In this document: one piece after another, positions 7,391 through 16,076 of the stretch
How the letters are laid out: each line of letters starts with the position of its first letter
How positions within the stretch are numbered: the first letter of the stretch is position 1
Assembly (NCBI RefSeq): GCF_016908595.1
Contig: NZ_JAFBEC010000006.1
Coordinates: 215,316-279,315, forward strand
Length of the DNA: 64,000 bases
From: Geomicrobium sediminis
GTDB taxonomy: Bacteria > Bacillota > Bacilli > Bacillales > Marinococcaceae
Direction: 5' to 3'
Program-made: the position numbers and the translations under genes
Notes under the pieces: generated by a model
Database searches by the model: none
Seen by the model: only the letters and a program-made list of their open reading frames with translations
Told to the model about the DNA's origin: nothing

Positions 7391-7606
7391 TATAATCAAT
7401 ATAATCGTAGTGATTGCTACGGTTAATTCGGAATGACAAAAAGGGTAGAAGATGTAGAGTCACTTCAAAAGCGGAGGTCACGTGATGATGAAATACGTAT
7501 AAATCACACTATCTGAAAGAGCTGGAAGTCACTTCACTCTATCCCATTTACATAATACGTAGACAGTAATGCACTAACTCTAGAAGTCAACGAAGGAGCG
7601 AATGAA
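7391..7606 (+). promoter_or_regulatory. Promoter and long leader of the thiolase operon
   Basis: Two TATAAT hexamers (7391-7396 and 7400-7405) overlap a CGTAG/CTACG dyad (7406-7421). The next 190 bases carry an exact 10-bp direct repeat AGTCACTTCA (7458-7467 and 7527-7536) and complementary ends GGGTAGA and TCTATCCC that could close a long hairpin. A tiny reading frame, GTG ATG ATG AAA TAC GTA TAA (7482-7502), sits behind a GGAGG. The leader may be regulatory, but no known riboswitch class was recognised. Confidence 0.4.
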
Positions 7607-8797
7607 ATGAAGCGTGAAGATGTCGTTATTGTTCAAGCAGTTCGTACTGCGATTGGTCGTGCAGGTGGAAGTCTTAAAGGGGTAAACAGTGGTCATTTAG
7701 CTTCTGCTGTTATTGAAAGCGCTATTATGAAGAGTGGAATTGATAGTCGAAACGTTGATGAGGTCATTATGGGTGAAGTGCGACCAATGACCGAATCTTC
7801 GAATGTGGCAAGGGTTGCAGCACTTCGAGCCGGTGTGCATGAAGAAGCAACAGCGTTTACTGTAAATCGTCTTTGTGCTTCAGGGATGCAAGCGATCGGT
7901 TCAGCAGTTCAACAGATTACGTTTGGTCAAGCTGAAGTCATCATAGCTGGAGGGACAGAGAACTTAAGTCAGGCACCGATTTATTTACGTAATTCTAGGT
8001 ATGGTGAAGGTAATCCTCATCTTGTAGATTCAAATTTAGAAGCAGGTCAGCAACCACAAGAAATGTATGGCAAAGACTTAGGCATGGGAATGACGGCAGA
8101 GAACGTTGCTGAGCAATACAAGGTTAGTCGAGAAGACCAAGATGCGTTTGCGTTAGAAAGCCAACGCCGTGCCAAAGATGCGATTGAATCGGGGCGTTTT
8201 AAAGAGGAAATTATTCCTATTGAAGTGAAAGAACGAAAGCGGAGCTTTACGTTTGACGTTGATGAGCACCCGAGAGAAACGACGCTAGAGAAATTAGCAA
8301 GCTTACGCCCAGCATTTAAAAAAGACGGCAGTGTGACAGCAGGAAATGCTTGCGGACGAAATGACGGCGCCGCGGCAGTGATGCTGATGACGAGAGGCAA
8401 AGCAGAAGCACTTGGGTTAAAGCCACTTGCAACTGTTGTTGACTGGGCAACAGCTGGTGTGTCACCAAATGTGATGGGAATTGGTCCTGTACCTGCTGTT
8501 CAGAAACTACTCGCTCGTACGAAACTACAAAAAGAAGACATCGGTGTGTGGGAATTAAATGAAGCATTTGCTTCTCAAGCACTTGCAGTCATTCGTGAAT
8601 TAGGAATAAGAGAAGAAGATGTAAATCGTAACGGTGGAGGAATTGCACTAGGTCATCCACTCGGTGCAACAGGTGCTAGAATTACAATTTCATTGTTGCA
8701 TGAAATGATTCGTTCTGATGAAACGTACGGTGTGTCCACGCTTTGCGTCGGTGGTGGTCAAGGAATGGCAATGTTATTGAAAAAGGAAGTGAACTAA
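7607..8797 (+). CDS. Thiolase (acetyl-CoA C-acyltransferase)
   Basis: Thiolases exchange acyl groups between acyl-CoA and CoA, acting in beta-oxidation or in acetoacetyl-CoA formation. The 396-residue protein shows all active-site landmarks: Cys90 in [13 protein letters not shown], the ELNEAFASQ block, His350 in [11 protein letters not shown], and the second Cys near 380 in [11 protein letters not shown]. It starts with an AAGGAGCG ribosome binding site and is followed after one base by a 3-hydroxyacyl-CoA dehydrogenase gene, so the pair should act on the same intermediates. Substrate chain length cannot be read from sequence. Biosynthetic (acetoacetyl-CoA) and degradative roles are both possible. 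Confidence 0.93.
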   Translation: MKREDVVIVQAVRTAIGRAGGSLKGVNSGHLASAVIESAIMKSGIDSRNVDEVIMGEVRPMTESSNVARVAALRAGVHEEATAFTVNRLCASGMQAIGSAVQQITFGQAEVIIAGGTENLSQAPIYLRNSRYGEGNPHLVDSNLEAGQQPQEMYGKDLGMGMTAENVAEQYKVSREDQDAFALESQRRAKDAIESGRFKEEIIPIEVKERKRSFTFDVDEHPRETTLEKLASLRPAFKKDGSVTAGNACGRNDGAAAVMLMTRGKAEALGLKPLATVVDWATAGVSPNVMGIGPVPAVQKLLARTKLQKEDIGVWELNEAFASQALAVIRELGIREEDVNRNGGGIALGHPLGATGARITISLLHEMIRSDETYGVSTLCVGGGQGMAMLLKKEVN

Positions 8798-8798
8798 C

Positions 8799-9641
8799 AT
8801 GAGTACGATTGCGGTCATTGGAGCAGGAACGATGGGGCGAGGCATTGCCTATACCGCAGCCATACAAGGGTTTGCTGTTCAACTTTACGATGTGTATGAA
8901 GATGCTCTTGAACGCGCCAAAGTAGAAATTGAACGCTTAGGAGCGAAAAGCTTTGAACGTGGCTATTTGAATGAAGAAGAACGAGAGCGGTTACAGACGA
9001 TTACGTACAATGGTTCGCTACAACATGCAGTCGAGTCAGCTGACGTGGTGATTGAAGCGGTGTTAGAAGAGATGAGTCTGAAGCTCTCTGTTTTCAAAGA
9101 GTTAGATGAGTATGCACCAGCTCATGCGATTCTAGCAACGAATACGTCGACGTTAAGTCCAACGGAAATTGGTGCGAATACGAGTCGACCAGATAAAGTA
9201 ATTGCGATGCATTTCTTTAACCCGGTTTATCGCATGAAGTTAATTGAGATTATACGCGGCTTAGACACGTCCGATGAAACCGTGAATACGATCGAAGCGA
9301 TCGGTCGTGAACTAGGCAAAGAAACGGTCATCGTCAATGAGTTCCCTGGGTTTGTGACGAGTCGAATGAACTGCCTCATTGGAAACGAAGCGATGAACAT
9401 GCTTATGGAAGGTGTGGCGTCAGCTGAAGATATTGATAAAGCAATCAAGCTCGGCCTCAATCATCCGATGGGACCACTTGAACTTGCGGACCTTGTTGGT
9501 CTAGATAGCCGTCTTCGAAATATGAATGCATTACACCGAGCACTTGGTGAAAAGTATCGTCCGTGCCCGATATTAGAGAAGTACGTAAAGGCGGGAAGAC
9601 TCGGTAAGAAGTCTGGTCAAGGCTTTTACACATATGAGTAA
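8799..9641 (+). CDS. 3-hydroxyacyl-CoA (3-hydroxybutyryl-CoA) dehydrogenase
   Basis: A single-function NAD(P)-dependent dehydrogenase of 280 residues, the usual size for the 3-hydroxybutyryl-CoA dehydrogenase type. The Rossmann motif is VIGAGTMGRGIA (residues 6-17). Catalytic His138 lies in AMHFFNPVYRMKLIEI, followed by the helical dimerisation domain with NEFPGFVTSRM and MGPLELADLVGLD. It oxidises 3-hydroxyacyl-CoA to 3-ketoacyl-CoA (or the reverse), directly upstream of the thiolase step in catabolism. It lies one base after the thiolase stop. A strong terminator closes the two-gene operon. Confidence 0.93.
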   Translation: MSTIAVIGAGTMGRGIAYTAAIQGFAVQLYDVYEDALERAKVEIERLGAKSFERGYLNEEERERLQTITYNGSLQHAVESADVVIEAVLEEMSLKLSVFKELDEYAPAHAILATNTSTLSPTEIGANTSRPDKVIAMHFFNPVYRMKLIEIIRGLDTSDETVNTIEAIGRELGKETVIVNEFPGFVTSRMNCLIGNEAMNMLMEGVASAEDIDKAIKLGLNHPMGPLELADLVGLDSRLRNMNALHRALGEKYRPCPILEKYVKAGRLGKKSGQGFYTYE

Positions 9642-9650
9642 CGGTATGAA

Positions 9651-9683
9651 AGATTCCTAACATGAAAGGTTAGGAATCTTTTC
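9651..9683 (+). terminator. Terminator of the thiolase operon
   Basis: AGATTCCTAAC and its exact complement, a 7-base loop, then TTTT. Confidence 0.85.
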
Positions 9684-9726
9684 TATGCTAAAATAAAGAA
9701 AACATCACAGATTTGAGCTGATATGC

Positions 9727-10467
9727 ATGATTGAGTTTTTAATCATATTTCTCATTGTACTCGTCGGAGCTATTGTTCAAGGAATTAGTGGATTTGGAAT
9801 TGGGCTTGTTATGATGGCTTTTTTGCCGCTGTTTCTTACGGTAAAAGAAAGCACGTTACTCGTTATTTCATTACTTATTATCGCAGCGGTCACAGTCATT
9901 ATAAAAAACTATCAATATATTGAATGGAAAAGTGTCCGAAAGATTTTTATTTTTGCGCTCTTAGGTCGGATCGTTGCTTTCTTTGTTCTCACAAGTTACG
10001 GAGATTTAGACATTTTACAGCTATACTTAGGCTTGTTTTTAATTGGCATGGTCATCTTCATGTTTATGCGTGAAAGGTCAGCGGGTCCAAAAGATCGAGA
10101 CGTGACGATGATTCAGACCGTGACGTTAGGTTTCTTCGGTGGGTTTATCGGAGGCTTGTTCGGTGTGGGTGGACCGTTTTTCGTCTTTTATTTTCTGATG
10201 GTATTTGCATCAAATAAATTCAAGTATCTTGCTAACGTGCAATTTGTAACGTTACTCGTAAGTACATTTTCAATTAGCTTACATGCAATCAATGGCGACT
10301 TTAACGTTGATTTTATAGGGTATTTCTTGGTCGGAACGGTTGCAGTTGTAATTGGAACAATTCTTGGTTTAAAGCTATTTGCGGTCGTCAATCAAATGTG
10401 GGTGCGCCGTTTTGCGATGATTCTCGTACTCGTTGCTGCGCTTAACTTGATTCTATTTTCAACATAA
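9727..10467 (+). CDS. TauE/SafE-family membrane permease
   Basis: A 246-residue protein with about eight membrane helices, of the TauE/SafE (COG0730) family. The two halves each carry the glycine-rich family motif: GAIVQGISGFGIGLVMM near residue 13 and GFFGGFIGGLFGVGGPFFVFY near residue 140. Characterised relatives move sulfite, sulfoacetate or other organic anions out of the cell. No sulfur gene is next to it, so the substrate is open. The ribosome binding site is weak (GAGCTGAT). It is monocistronic with its own terminator. Confidence 0.85.
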   Translation: MIEFLIIFLIVLVGAIVQGISGFGIGLVMMAFLPLFLTVKESTLLVISLLIIAAVTVIIKNYQYIEWKSVRKIFIFALLGRIVAFFVLTSYGDLDILQLYLGLFLIGMVIFMFMRERSAGPKDRDVTMIQTVTLGFFGGFIGGLFGVGGPFFVFYFLMVFASNKFKYLANVQFVTLLVSTFSISLHAINGDFNVDFIGYFLVGTVAVVIGTILGLKLFAVVNQMWVRRFAMILVLVAALNLILFST

Positions 10468-10506
10468 GGTGTTCTAGTGATGGGGTGTTGAACATAGAGT
10501 GAAAAC

Positions 10507-10543
10507 AAATCTGCTTAGAGCACAACGTTCTGAGCAGATTTTT
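10507..10543. terminator. Bidirectional terminator between convergent genes
   Basis: AAATCTGCTTAGA pairs with TCTGAGCAGATTT (one G-T pair), with a T-run on the plus strand. It serves the TauE/SafE gene and probably the convergent acetyltransferase gene. Confidence 0.8.
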
Positions 10544-10553
10544 GTTTCATGTG

Positions 10554-11168
10554 TTAGTTGTACAATTCAATAAAACGCTCAATATCTTGATTTAATAAAT
10601 AAGGCATTGCTTTAGAGATCTTATCATCATCCCATGACCACCAAGAGATTTGTTCTAACGCTTGAATGACGTGATCATCAAAACGTTTACGAATAAGTTT
10701 AGCTGGATTGCCACCAACAACGGAATAAGGAGGAACGTCCTTCGTTACGTTACTAAAGGCGGCAATGACTGCGCCATTACCGATGGTTACACCTGACAAG
10801 ATGGATACTCCCATCGCAATCCATACGTCGTGTCCGATCGCGACGTCTCCTTTTGATTGCGGATGACCGATGTGGTGTTTATGTGGATCAAGAACAGAGA
10901 AAGGATAGGTTGTTACCCAATCACTTCGATGTTCGCCCCCAAGTAGAATCTTCACATCACTTGAGATCGAGCAATAATTCCCAATGGAAAGTTTCGTCCC
11001 CTCTCCCCAAGAAAAAACTTGAAAGTTCGCTGCAGCGTACGTGCCTTTGCCGATGTTGTACCCTGAAAGGTCTGGTCTAAGTCGCAATTCATGGATCACC
11101 TTCTCATCACCTCTGTGTAGCTTATGTACTTGTTCAACGCTCGGTATAGTTACTTGTGTACAGGTCAT
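10554..11168 (-). CDS. Hexapeptide-repeat acetyltransferase (xenobiotic acyltransferase/CatB type)
   Basis: The 204-residue protein has the left-handed beta-helix of hexapeptide acyltransferases (KLSIGNYCSISSDVKILLGG, DVAIGHDVWIAMGVSILSG, VTIGNGAVIAAFSNVTKDV). It keeps the loop GGEHRSDWVTTYPF, whose His is the catalytic base in the Vat and CatB-like antibiotic acetyltransferases. The C-terminal WWSWDDDKI block is typical of the same group. It probably moves acetyl from acetyl-CoA to a hydroxyl. Streptogramin or chloramphenicol resistance is possible, but many chromosomal members have other or unknown acceptors. It is divergent from murQ. Confidence 0.85.
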   Translation of the reverse strand: MTCTQVTIPSVEQVHKLHRGDEKVIHELRLRPDLSGYNIGKGTYAAANFQVFSWGEGTKLSIGNYCSISSDVKILLGGEHRSDWVTTYPFSVLDPHKHHIGHPQSKGDVAIGHDVWIAMGVSILSGVTIGNGAVIAAFSNVTKDVPPYSVVGGNPAKLIRKRFDDHVIQALEQISWWSWDDDKISKAMPYLLNQDIERFIELYN

Positions 11169-11199
11169 TGAATTTTAATCATGTAAAGGAAGTGTACAG

Positions 11200-12099
11200 A
11201 TGAAGAAGTCCAAGCTCGTTACCGAAGGTCGTAATTCCCGTTCTGAAAACATTGATCGACAATCAATCGAAGAAATACTTGAAACGATTAATGCTGAGGA
11301 TCAACAAGTCCCTCTCTCAATTGCAAATCACCTCCAGACAATTGCTGAGATTGTGAAAACAGTCGTTGCCCAAATGAAACAGGGTGGACGTTTACTTTAC
11401 GTAGGAGCAGGAACGAGTGGCAGAATTGGGGTGTTGGATGCTTCTGAGATTCCACCAACGTATGGCACAAGTCCAGAACTCGTTCAAGCCATTATTGCAG
11501 GTGGCGAGCAGGCTGTTTTTCGTGCCGTAGAAAACGTAGAAGACAACGAGGCGCTCGGGTTCGAAGAAATTGCTAGCCGTAACATCACGACAGCAGATGT
11601 GGTGATGGGGATTACAGCAAGTGGTGGTGCGCCTTACGTGATTGGCGCTTTAAAAAAAGCCCAAGAATTAGGTGCTAAAACGATTGCTTTTACGAATAAT
11701 CAAAATGCGCCACTACATCAGTATGGAGATCACGTGCTTGCCATTGATGTAGGCCCAGAAGTGGTGATGGGCTCTACGCGTATGAAGGCAGGTACTTCCC
11801 AGAAGCTCGTGTTGAATATGATTACGACTGCGACAATGATTCAATTAGGGAAAGTGTATGAGAACTTAATGGTGGACGTACAACCGTTAAACAAAAAACT
11901 CATTGAGAGAAGTAAAGCGATGATTCAATATGCTACAAGCTGTGATGAACAACAGGCGGATCGGCTATTTTTGTTGTCTGGAAGAAAACCAAAAGTAGCC
12001 ATCATTATGGGCTTGCTACACGTTTCAAAAGATGAAGCGGAGCAACTTTTAGTGAAAAATGACGGGTACATTTACCGAGTAGTCGATGATAAATACTAA
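11200..12099 (+). CDS. murQ: N-acetylmuramic acid 6-phosphate etherase
   Basis: MurQ cleaves the lactyl ether of MurNAc-6-phosphate to give GlcNAc-6-phosphate and D-lactate in cell-wall recycling. The 299-residue sequence is near full identity in the key SIS-domain blocks: LLYVGAGTSGRIGVLDASEIPPTYGT near residue 65, GITASGGAPYV near 130, and GPEVVMGSTRMKAGTSQKLVLNM near 185. The Glu in SEIPPT is the catalytic acid. No murP or murR homologue is next to it, unlike the B. subtilis ybbI cluster, so MurNAc-6-P must be supplied from elsewhere. The start has AAAGGAAGTG. Confidence 0.96.
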   Translation: MKKSKLVTEGRNSRSENIDRQSIEEILETINAEDQQVPLSIANHLQTIAEIVKTVVAQMKQGGRLLYVGAGTSGRIGVLDASEIPPTYGTSPELVQAIIAGGEQAVFRAVENVEDNEALGFEEIASRNITTADVVMGITASGGAPYVIGALKKAQELGAKTIAFTNNQNAPLHQYGDHVLAIDVGPEVVMGSTRMKAGTSQKLVLNMITTATMIQLGKVYENLMVDVQPLNKKLIERSKAMIQYATSCDEQQADRLFLLSGRKPKVAIIMGLLHVSKDEAEQLLVKNDGYIYRVVDDKY

Positions 12100-12140
12100 A
12101 CAAATAACTCCGGTATTCATTTTGTGTTTACTAGAAAAAG

Positions 12141-12167
12141 GTTTAGTTATGAACAAAATGCGGGTAT
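12141..12167 (+). promoter_or_regulatory. Possible sigma-B promoter of the RND pump
   Basis: GTTTAG (12141-12146), a 15-bp spacer and GGGTAT (12162-12167) match the Bacillus general-stress (sigma-B) consensus. A CATTTTGT/ACAAAATG inverted repeat (12118-12125, 12153-12160) overlaps it and could be an operator. Confidence 0.45.
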
Positions 12168-12203
12168 ACTTCTGCGATAAGTGAAATAGAAAAGGGGAAG
12201 TTT

Positions 12204-15200
12204 ATGAAATGGTTAATTAATCGACCGAAGATCACGCTATTATTCTTTCTAATGCTTACAATCGTCGGTGCGATCAGTTTCTCTCAATTGCCGCAGCGGG
12301 AGATTCCAGAATTTTCACCTCCAATTGGTCAGGTGACGACGGTTTATCCTGGAAGTACAGCGGAAGAAATTGAGCAACAGATTACCGTTCCAATCGAGAA
12401 CGAACTTCAACAATATGATGAGATTGAATCGTTTGAATCGGTGTCAGCACCGGGACTTTCTTTACTTACGATTGAACTCGACGAAAGTGTCGAGAACACG
12501 TCGGTCGTTTGGAATGAGCTTAGTCAAAGCATTCAAAGTGTATCAGGGCAGTTTCCTGATGCGAGTATGAGTCCAAGCTTCAATACGAGTGTAGGCGATC
12601 AAGGGCTAGCTACATATCATATCCTTTTCTCAGATGAAGAAGAGCGCGCTGCGATTGAAGATGTGTTGGATCGTGCTGCAGATGACATTCGGAGCTATCC
12701 AGATCTTGTCGGCCTTGATGTCCAAGGTTCAGTAGAGCAAGAAGTTGCTGTGAACTTAGATGCAGACTTGTTAGAAGAGAACGGTCTAACTTTCGGACAA
12801 GTAATCGGCGCATTAAACGGTGAAGTTGAATTAACACCAATCGGTGAATGGCAAGATGATAACCAAGTCTTTCCTGTTGATTTGAACAATTATACGACTG
12901 TTGAGGAAATGAACGAGGTTCCAATTGGTATTGACGATGAAGGTGAGCTGTTACGTTTACAAGATGTTGGTGAAATGACAGTTCAATGGATGGAACAAGA
13001 GGAATCTGTACATTATGAAGGCGAGTCTTCGATCGCCCTGACGTTCACACTCGCTTCCGGTAGCAGTGTGCCAGAAGCACAGGCTCAACTCGACACTTTT
13101 GTCGATCAAATAAATGAGGCATTACCATCTGGAACAGAAGCGAACTTGTTATACACACAAGCGGACTTAGTGTCTGAACTCTTTTTAGATTTAGCAATTT
13201 CGTTCCTTATTGCGGTTGTCGCGGTACTTTTCGTCTGTTCACTCGGCTTACGTCCTGGCTCTGCACTGAGCGTTGCGATCGCTATTCCGATTTCACTTAG
13301 TATCGGTTCGATCATCATGCCGTATTTAGGTGTCGGCCTAAACCAAATCTCTTTAATTGGCTATATTATTGTACTAGCCATATTAGTTGATGATGGAATT
13401 GTTGTGAATGACAACATTGAACGCCAATTACGTGAAGGGAAAAGTCCGAAAGAGGCTGCGTACAAAGGAACGAAAGAAGTGTTCTGGTCAGTGATCACAT
13501 CGACCATTGTTGTTGTGTTTACGTTTTTCCCGATCTTGCTATTACCAGGTGGCGCTGGGGAGTTTATTCGACCCTTACCACTCGTGCTCATCGGAGCAAT
13601 TATTGCTTCAACGCTCGTAAGCTTGTTAATTATCCCGATTTATCGACTGTGGAGGGAGAAGAAACGACCTGAAGATAAAGAACGTAAACCTGCAGGACTT
13701 CTTGGATCATGGTTTGAAAAAGCTTCAGCGGGTTATCGAACTAAAATTATGGAAAGAGTCGTTAGGCGACCATTTTTCGTTGCGTTTGGTGGATTAGCAA
13801 TCGGTACAGCTGCTTTTCTATTGATTCCATTCATTCCAATTGAGTTCTTTCCAGACTCGGACCGTGAGGAAGTCTTTATTGAAGCGACACTTGCGAACGG
13901 TACCCCATTAGAAGAAAGTGAAGAGTACTCGGAGTCGGTGGAAGCGTGGCTCGCTGATGAAAGCTTCGTAGACTCGGTATCAAGCTTTACGGGTACGAAC
14001 ATTCCTCGTCTTTTTGGTAGCGATGGGGGAGGAGAGGAAAGTGAGAACCTCGTCAATTTCCTTATTTATATAAATAAAGAGGATATTGAAGCGCGCGAAG
14101 CAATGAATTATTGGAGCGAACAGTTGCCTGACGAGTTTCCTGAACTAGAATCCTATGAAGTATCCATTATTGAATCAGGACCACCAGTAGGTGCACCGAT
14201 TGCCGTTGAAATCTCTGGTGACTCGATTACAGATTTAATGGATACGAGCAGTGAAGTACAATCAATTCTTCTAAACACAGAAGGAGTCGTCAACGTCGAT
14301 GATGACGTTGGAACTGCTGTTAATTCTTATCAAGTTGAACTGGACCGAGATGAACTAGAAGACAACAACATCACAGCGAGTGAAGTGAGCGAAATGCTCG
14401 CCGCGATCGGTGAAGGAGTCCCGTTAGGTGACTTTGACGTTGATGGTGAGCTACTTGATTGGCAATTGTACATTGAAGGGGATGAACTTGACCTACTTGA
14501 AACGATAACGCTTGAAGGAATGACGGATGAAGTCGCGTTAAGTGAATTCGTAACGATTGATGAGGAGTCAATTCAGCCGAGAATTCCACGAAAAGATGGA
14601 GAACGTATGATTACTGTACGGGCATTTCCTGGGGATGCTAGTGCGGATGACATTATTGCTCAAGTAGAAGAAGAGATTGCTGCCTTAGAAGACGACGCTG
14701 TTGCGATTAACATCGGAGGCGAAACAGCAGAGCGGACCGACGTGTTCATTCAAATCGGTCAGATCTTTATTGTCGTTGTGTTTCTGATTTTTATCGTCAT
14801 GCTCATTCAATTTTATTCCATCAGTATTCCATTTATCATTTTAAGTGGTGTCTATCTCGCTTTTTCAGGTGCGATGATCGGACTATTTATTACTCAGACA
14901 GGTCTTGGTTTTATGTCGCTTATGGGTGGCGTAAGTTTAGCAGGGATTGTTGTAAGAAATGGGATTGTCCTGATTGAGTTTATTGAACAGAGACGAAAAG
15001 AAGGACTAGGTGCTAGGGATGCAGTTATTCTTGCTGCGGAACAACGATTCCGACCTGTAGTTCTCACATCATTAACAACAATTGCTGGCTTATTGCCAGT
15101 TGCTTTAGGGAATAGCACACTCTTCCAACCGCTTGGAATTACGATTGTATCAGGTGCGCTGTTCTCAGCGGTTCTGACATTACTCGTCGTGCCAGCACTG

Positions 15201-15242
15201 TATCTCGTGCGTGAGCGAATGAAAACAGGAAGCATTTCTTAA
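12204..15242 (+). CDS. RND-family efflux transporter (AcrB/SwrC type)
   Basis: A 1012-residue proton-driven efflux pump of the HAE1/AcrB superfamily. It has an N-terminal helix (FFLMLTIVGAISFSQLPQRE), a first large outside domain, a membrane block with the proton-relay segment VLAILVDDGIVVNDNIERQLREGKSP near residue 395, a second outside domain, and a second membrane block (LMGGVSLAGIVVRNGIVLIEFIEQRR near 910). Outside domains are very acidic, as expected for an alkaliphile. No periplasmic adaptor gene is adjacent, as for SwrC of B. subtilis, which exports surfactin. Substrates are unknown: lipids, surfactants or drugs are likely. The start has AAAAGGGGAAG. Confidence 0.92.
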   Translation: MKWLINRPKITLLFFLMLTIVGAISFSQLPQREIPEFSPPIGQVTTVYPGSTAEEIEQQITVPIENELQQYDEIESFESVSAPGLSLLTIELDESVENTSVVWNELSQSIQSVSGQFPDASMSPSFNTSVGDQGLATYHILFSDEEERAAIEDVLDRAADDIRSYPDLVGLDVQGSVEQEVAVNLDADLLEENGLTFGQVIGALNGEVELTPIGEWQDDNQVFPVDLNNYTTVEEMNEVPIGIDDEGELLRLQDVGEMTVQWMEQEESVHYEGESSIALTFTLASGSSVPEAQAQLDTFVDQINEALPSGTEANLLYTQADLVSELFLDLAISFLIAVVAVLFVCSLGLRPGSALSVAIAIPISLSIGSIIMPYLGVGLNQISLIGYIIVLAILVDDGIVVNDNIERQLREGKSPKEAAYKGTKEVFWSVITSTIVVVFTFFPILLLPGGAGEFIRPLPLVLIGAIIASTLVSLLIIPIYRLWREKKRPEDKERKPAGLLGSWFEKASAGYRTKIMERVVRRPFFVAFGGLAIGTAAFLLIPFIPIEFFPDSDREEVFIEATLANGTPLEESEEYSESVEAWLADESFVDSVSSFTGTNIPRLFGSDGGGEESENLVNFLIYINKEDIEAREAMNYWSEQLPDEFPELESYEVSIIESGPPVGAPIAVEISGDSITDLMDTSSEVQSILLNTEGVVNVDDDVGTAVNSYQVELDRDELEDNNITASEVSEMLAAIGEGVPLGDFDVDGELLDWQLYIEGDELDLLETITLEGMTDEVALSEFVTIDEESIQPRIPRKDGERMITVRAFPGDASADDIIAQVEEEIAALEDDAVAINIGGETAERTDVFIQIGQIFIVVVFLIFIVMLIQFYSISIPFIILSGVYLAFSGAMIGLFITQTGLGFMSLMGGVSLAGIVVRNGIVLIEFIEQRRKEGLGARDAVILAAEQRFRPVVLTSLTTIAGLLPVALGNSTLFQPLGITIVSGALFSAVLTLLVVPALYLVRERMKTGSIS

Positions 15243-15271
15243 TGGGTCTAATTAAGAGAATATAGTAAACG

Positions 15272-15312
15272 AAAACGTTAAAACGTCAGAATAGGCGTTT
15301 TAACGTTTTTTG
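15272..15312 (+). terminator. Terminator after the RND pump
   Basis: AAAACGTTAAAACG and its complement around a 10-base loop, followed by a T-run. Confidence 0.85.
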
Positions 15313-15323
15313 TTTCTGGGTAT
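15297..15323 (+). promoter_or_regulatory. Possible sigma-B promoter overlapping the terminator
   Basis: GTTTTA (15297-15302), 15 bp, GGGTAT (15318-15323): the same spacing as the candidate before the RND gene. It would drive the small membrane-protein operon at 15347. Confidence 0.35.
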
Positions 15324-15346
15324 GTAGTAGTTATCGGGGTGATTCG

Positions 15347-15790
15347 ATGACAGAAGCATCAAGAGAGCAGACCACACACGAGCGCACGTTAACGTTGCGC
15401 GGTGGGTTTTACCTCATGTTGCTTGGGCTCGTATTCGTTTTGTTGACGCTGCTTAACCCAGTGTATGTACAAACCGACGCACTCTTGTTTTTACTAGGTA
15501 GTTACTTTCTGGTGATGGGTTCAATCTTCTTTTTGATTGTTGAGCCGTTATCTACACCAGAGCGAAAGGAATTACGTGCGCTCAACATTGTGAACGCGTT
15601 TGGTCTAGTTCTTACGATTGTATTATTTGTGTATCATACGATGACGTTTCAGGTGACAGGGTTTGGTATTACGGTAACGAGTTTACTCGTTCTTTTATGG
15701 ATAGCTGCTTTTATGCTCATCCGCCGTCAAACTCATAACAAAGAAGAGTACATGAATGTTGAACGACAAGATCAAAGTGAAAGCAGGTGA
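15347..15790 (+). CDS. Four-helix membrane protein of unknown function
   Basis: A 147-residue protein with four clear hydrophobic segments (about residues 20-42, 50-69, 83-101 and 108-127) and polar, charged ends. No enzyme or transporter motif was recognised. It starts behind ATCGGGGTGATTCG. The following small gene begins at its stop codon, so the two are probably one transcript. A possible sigma-B promoter upstream suggests a stress role, which is inference only. Confidence 0.7.
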   Translation: MTEASREQTTHERTLTLRGGFYLMLLGLVFVLLTLLNPVYVQTDALLFLLGSYFLVMGSIFFLIVEPLSTPERKELRALNIVNAFGLVLTIVLFVYHTMTFQVTGFGITVTSLLVLLWIAAFMLIRRQTHNKEEYMNVERQDQSESR

Positions 15791-15795
15791 GTACG

Positions 15796-15987
15796 ATGAG
15801 TAGCTTTAAATATGAACTTGTGAACTTTACGCGAGAAGGCATGGAGCTTAAGAATACGTGGATTCGGATGTCTGAACAAGAGAAGTCGATGGCAATGAAA
15901 GATTATCCGTTTGATAAGCCCTTTGAAGAAGTGATTGACGATTTAATTCGTTGGCGTGAAACGCTCGATAAAAATGATAATTTGTAG
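15796..15987 (+). CDS. Small soluble protein of unknown function
   Basis: A 63-residue charged protein without membrane segments or Cys. ATG 15796 is preferred because AGGTGAG lies just upstream; a GTG at 15787 that overlaps the previous stop (GTGA) would add three residues. The sequence is amphipathic and helical in character (KPFEEVIDDLIRWRETLD). No family was recognised. An IS3-type element has inserted 23 bp beyond its stop, so its original 3' region is disrupted but the coding part looks whole. Confidence 0.6.
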   Translation: MSSFKYELVNFTREGMELKNTWIRMSEQEKSMAMKDYPFDKPFEEVIDDLIRWRETLDKNDNL

Positions 15988-16076
15988 AAGTAAAAACCGA
16001 TCACTCTAAATGATATGCTCCCCAAAAGGTGGACAGATGAAATAAAAAATCTGTTTACCTTGAGGGGAGTATTTTT

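Noticed and set aside
12610..12924. A long minus-strand frame inside the RND gene
   Set aside because: Leu/Arg/Gln-rich composition typical of frames antisense to acidic proteins; no start signals.
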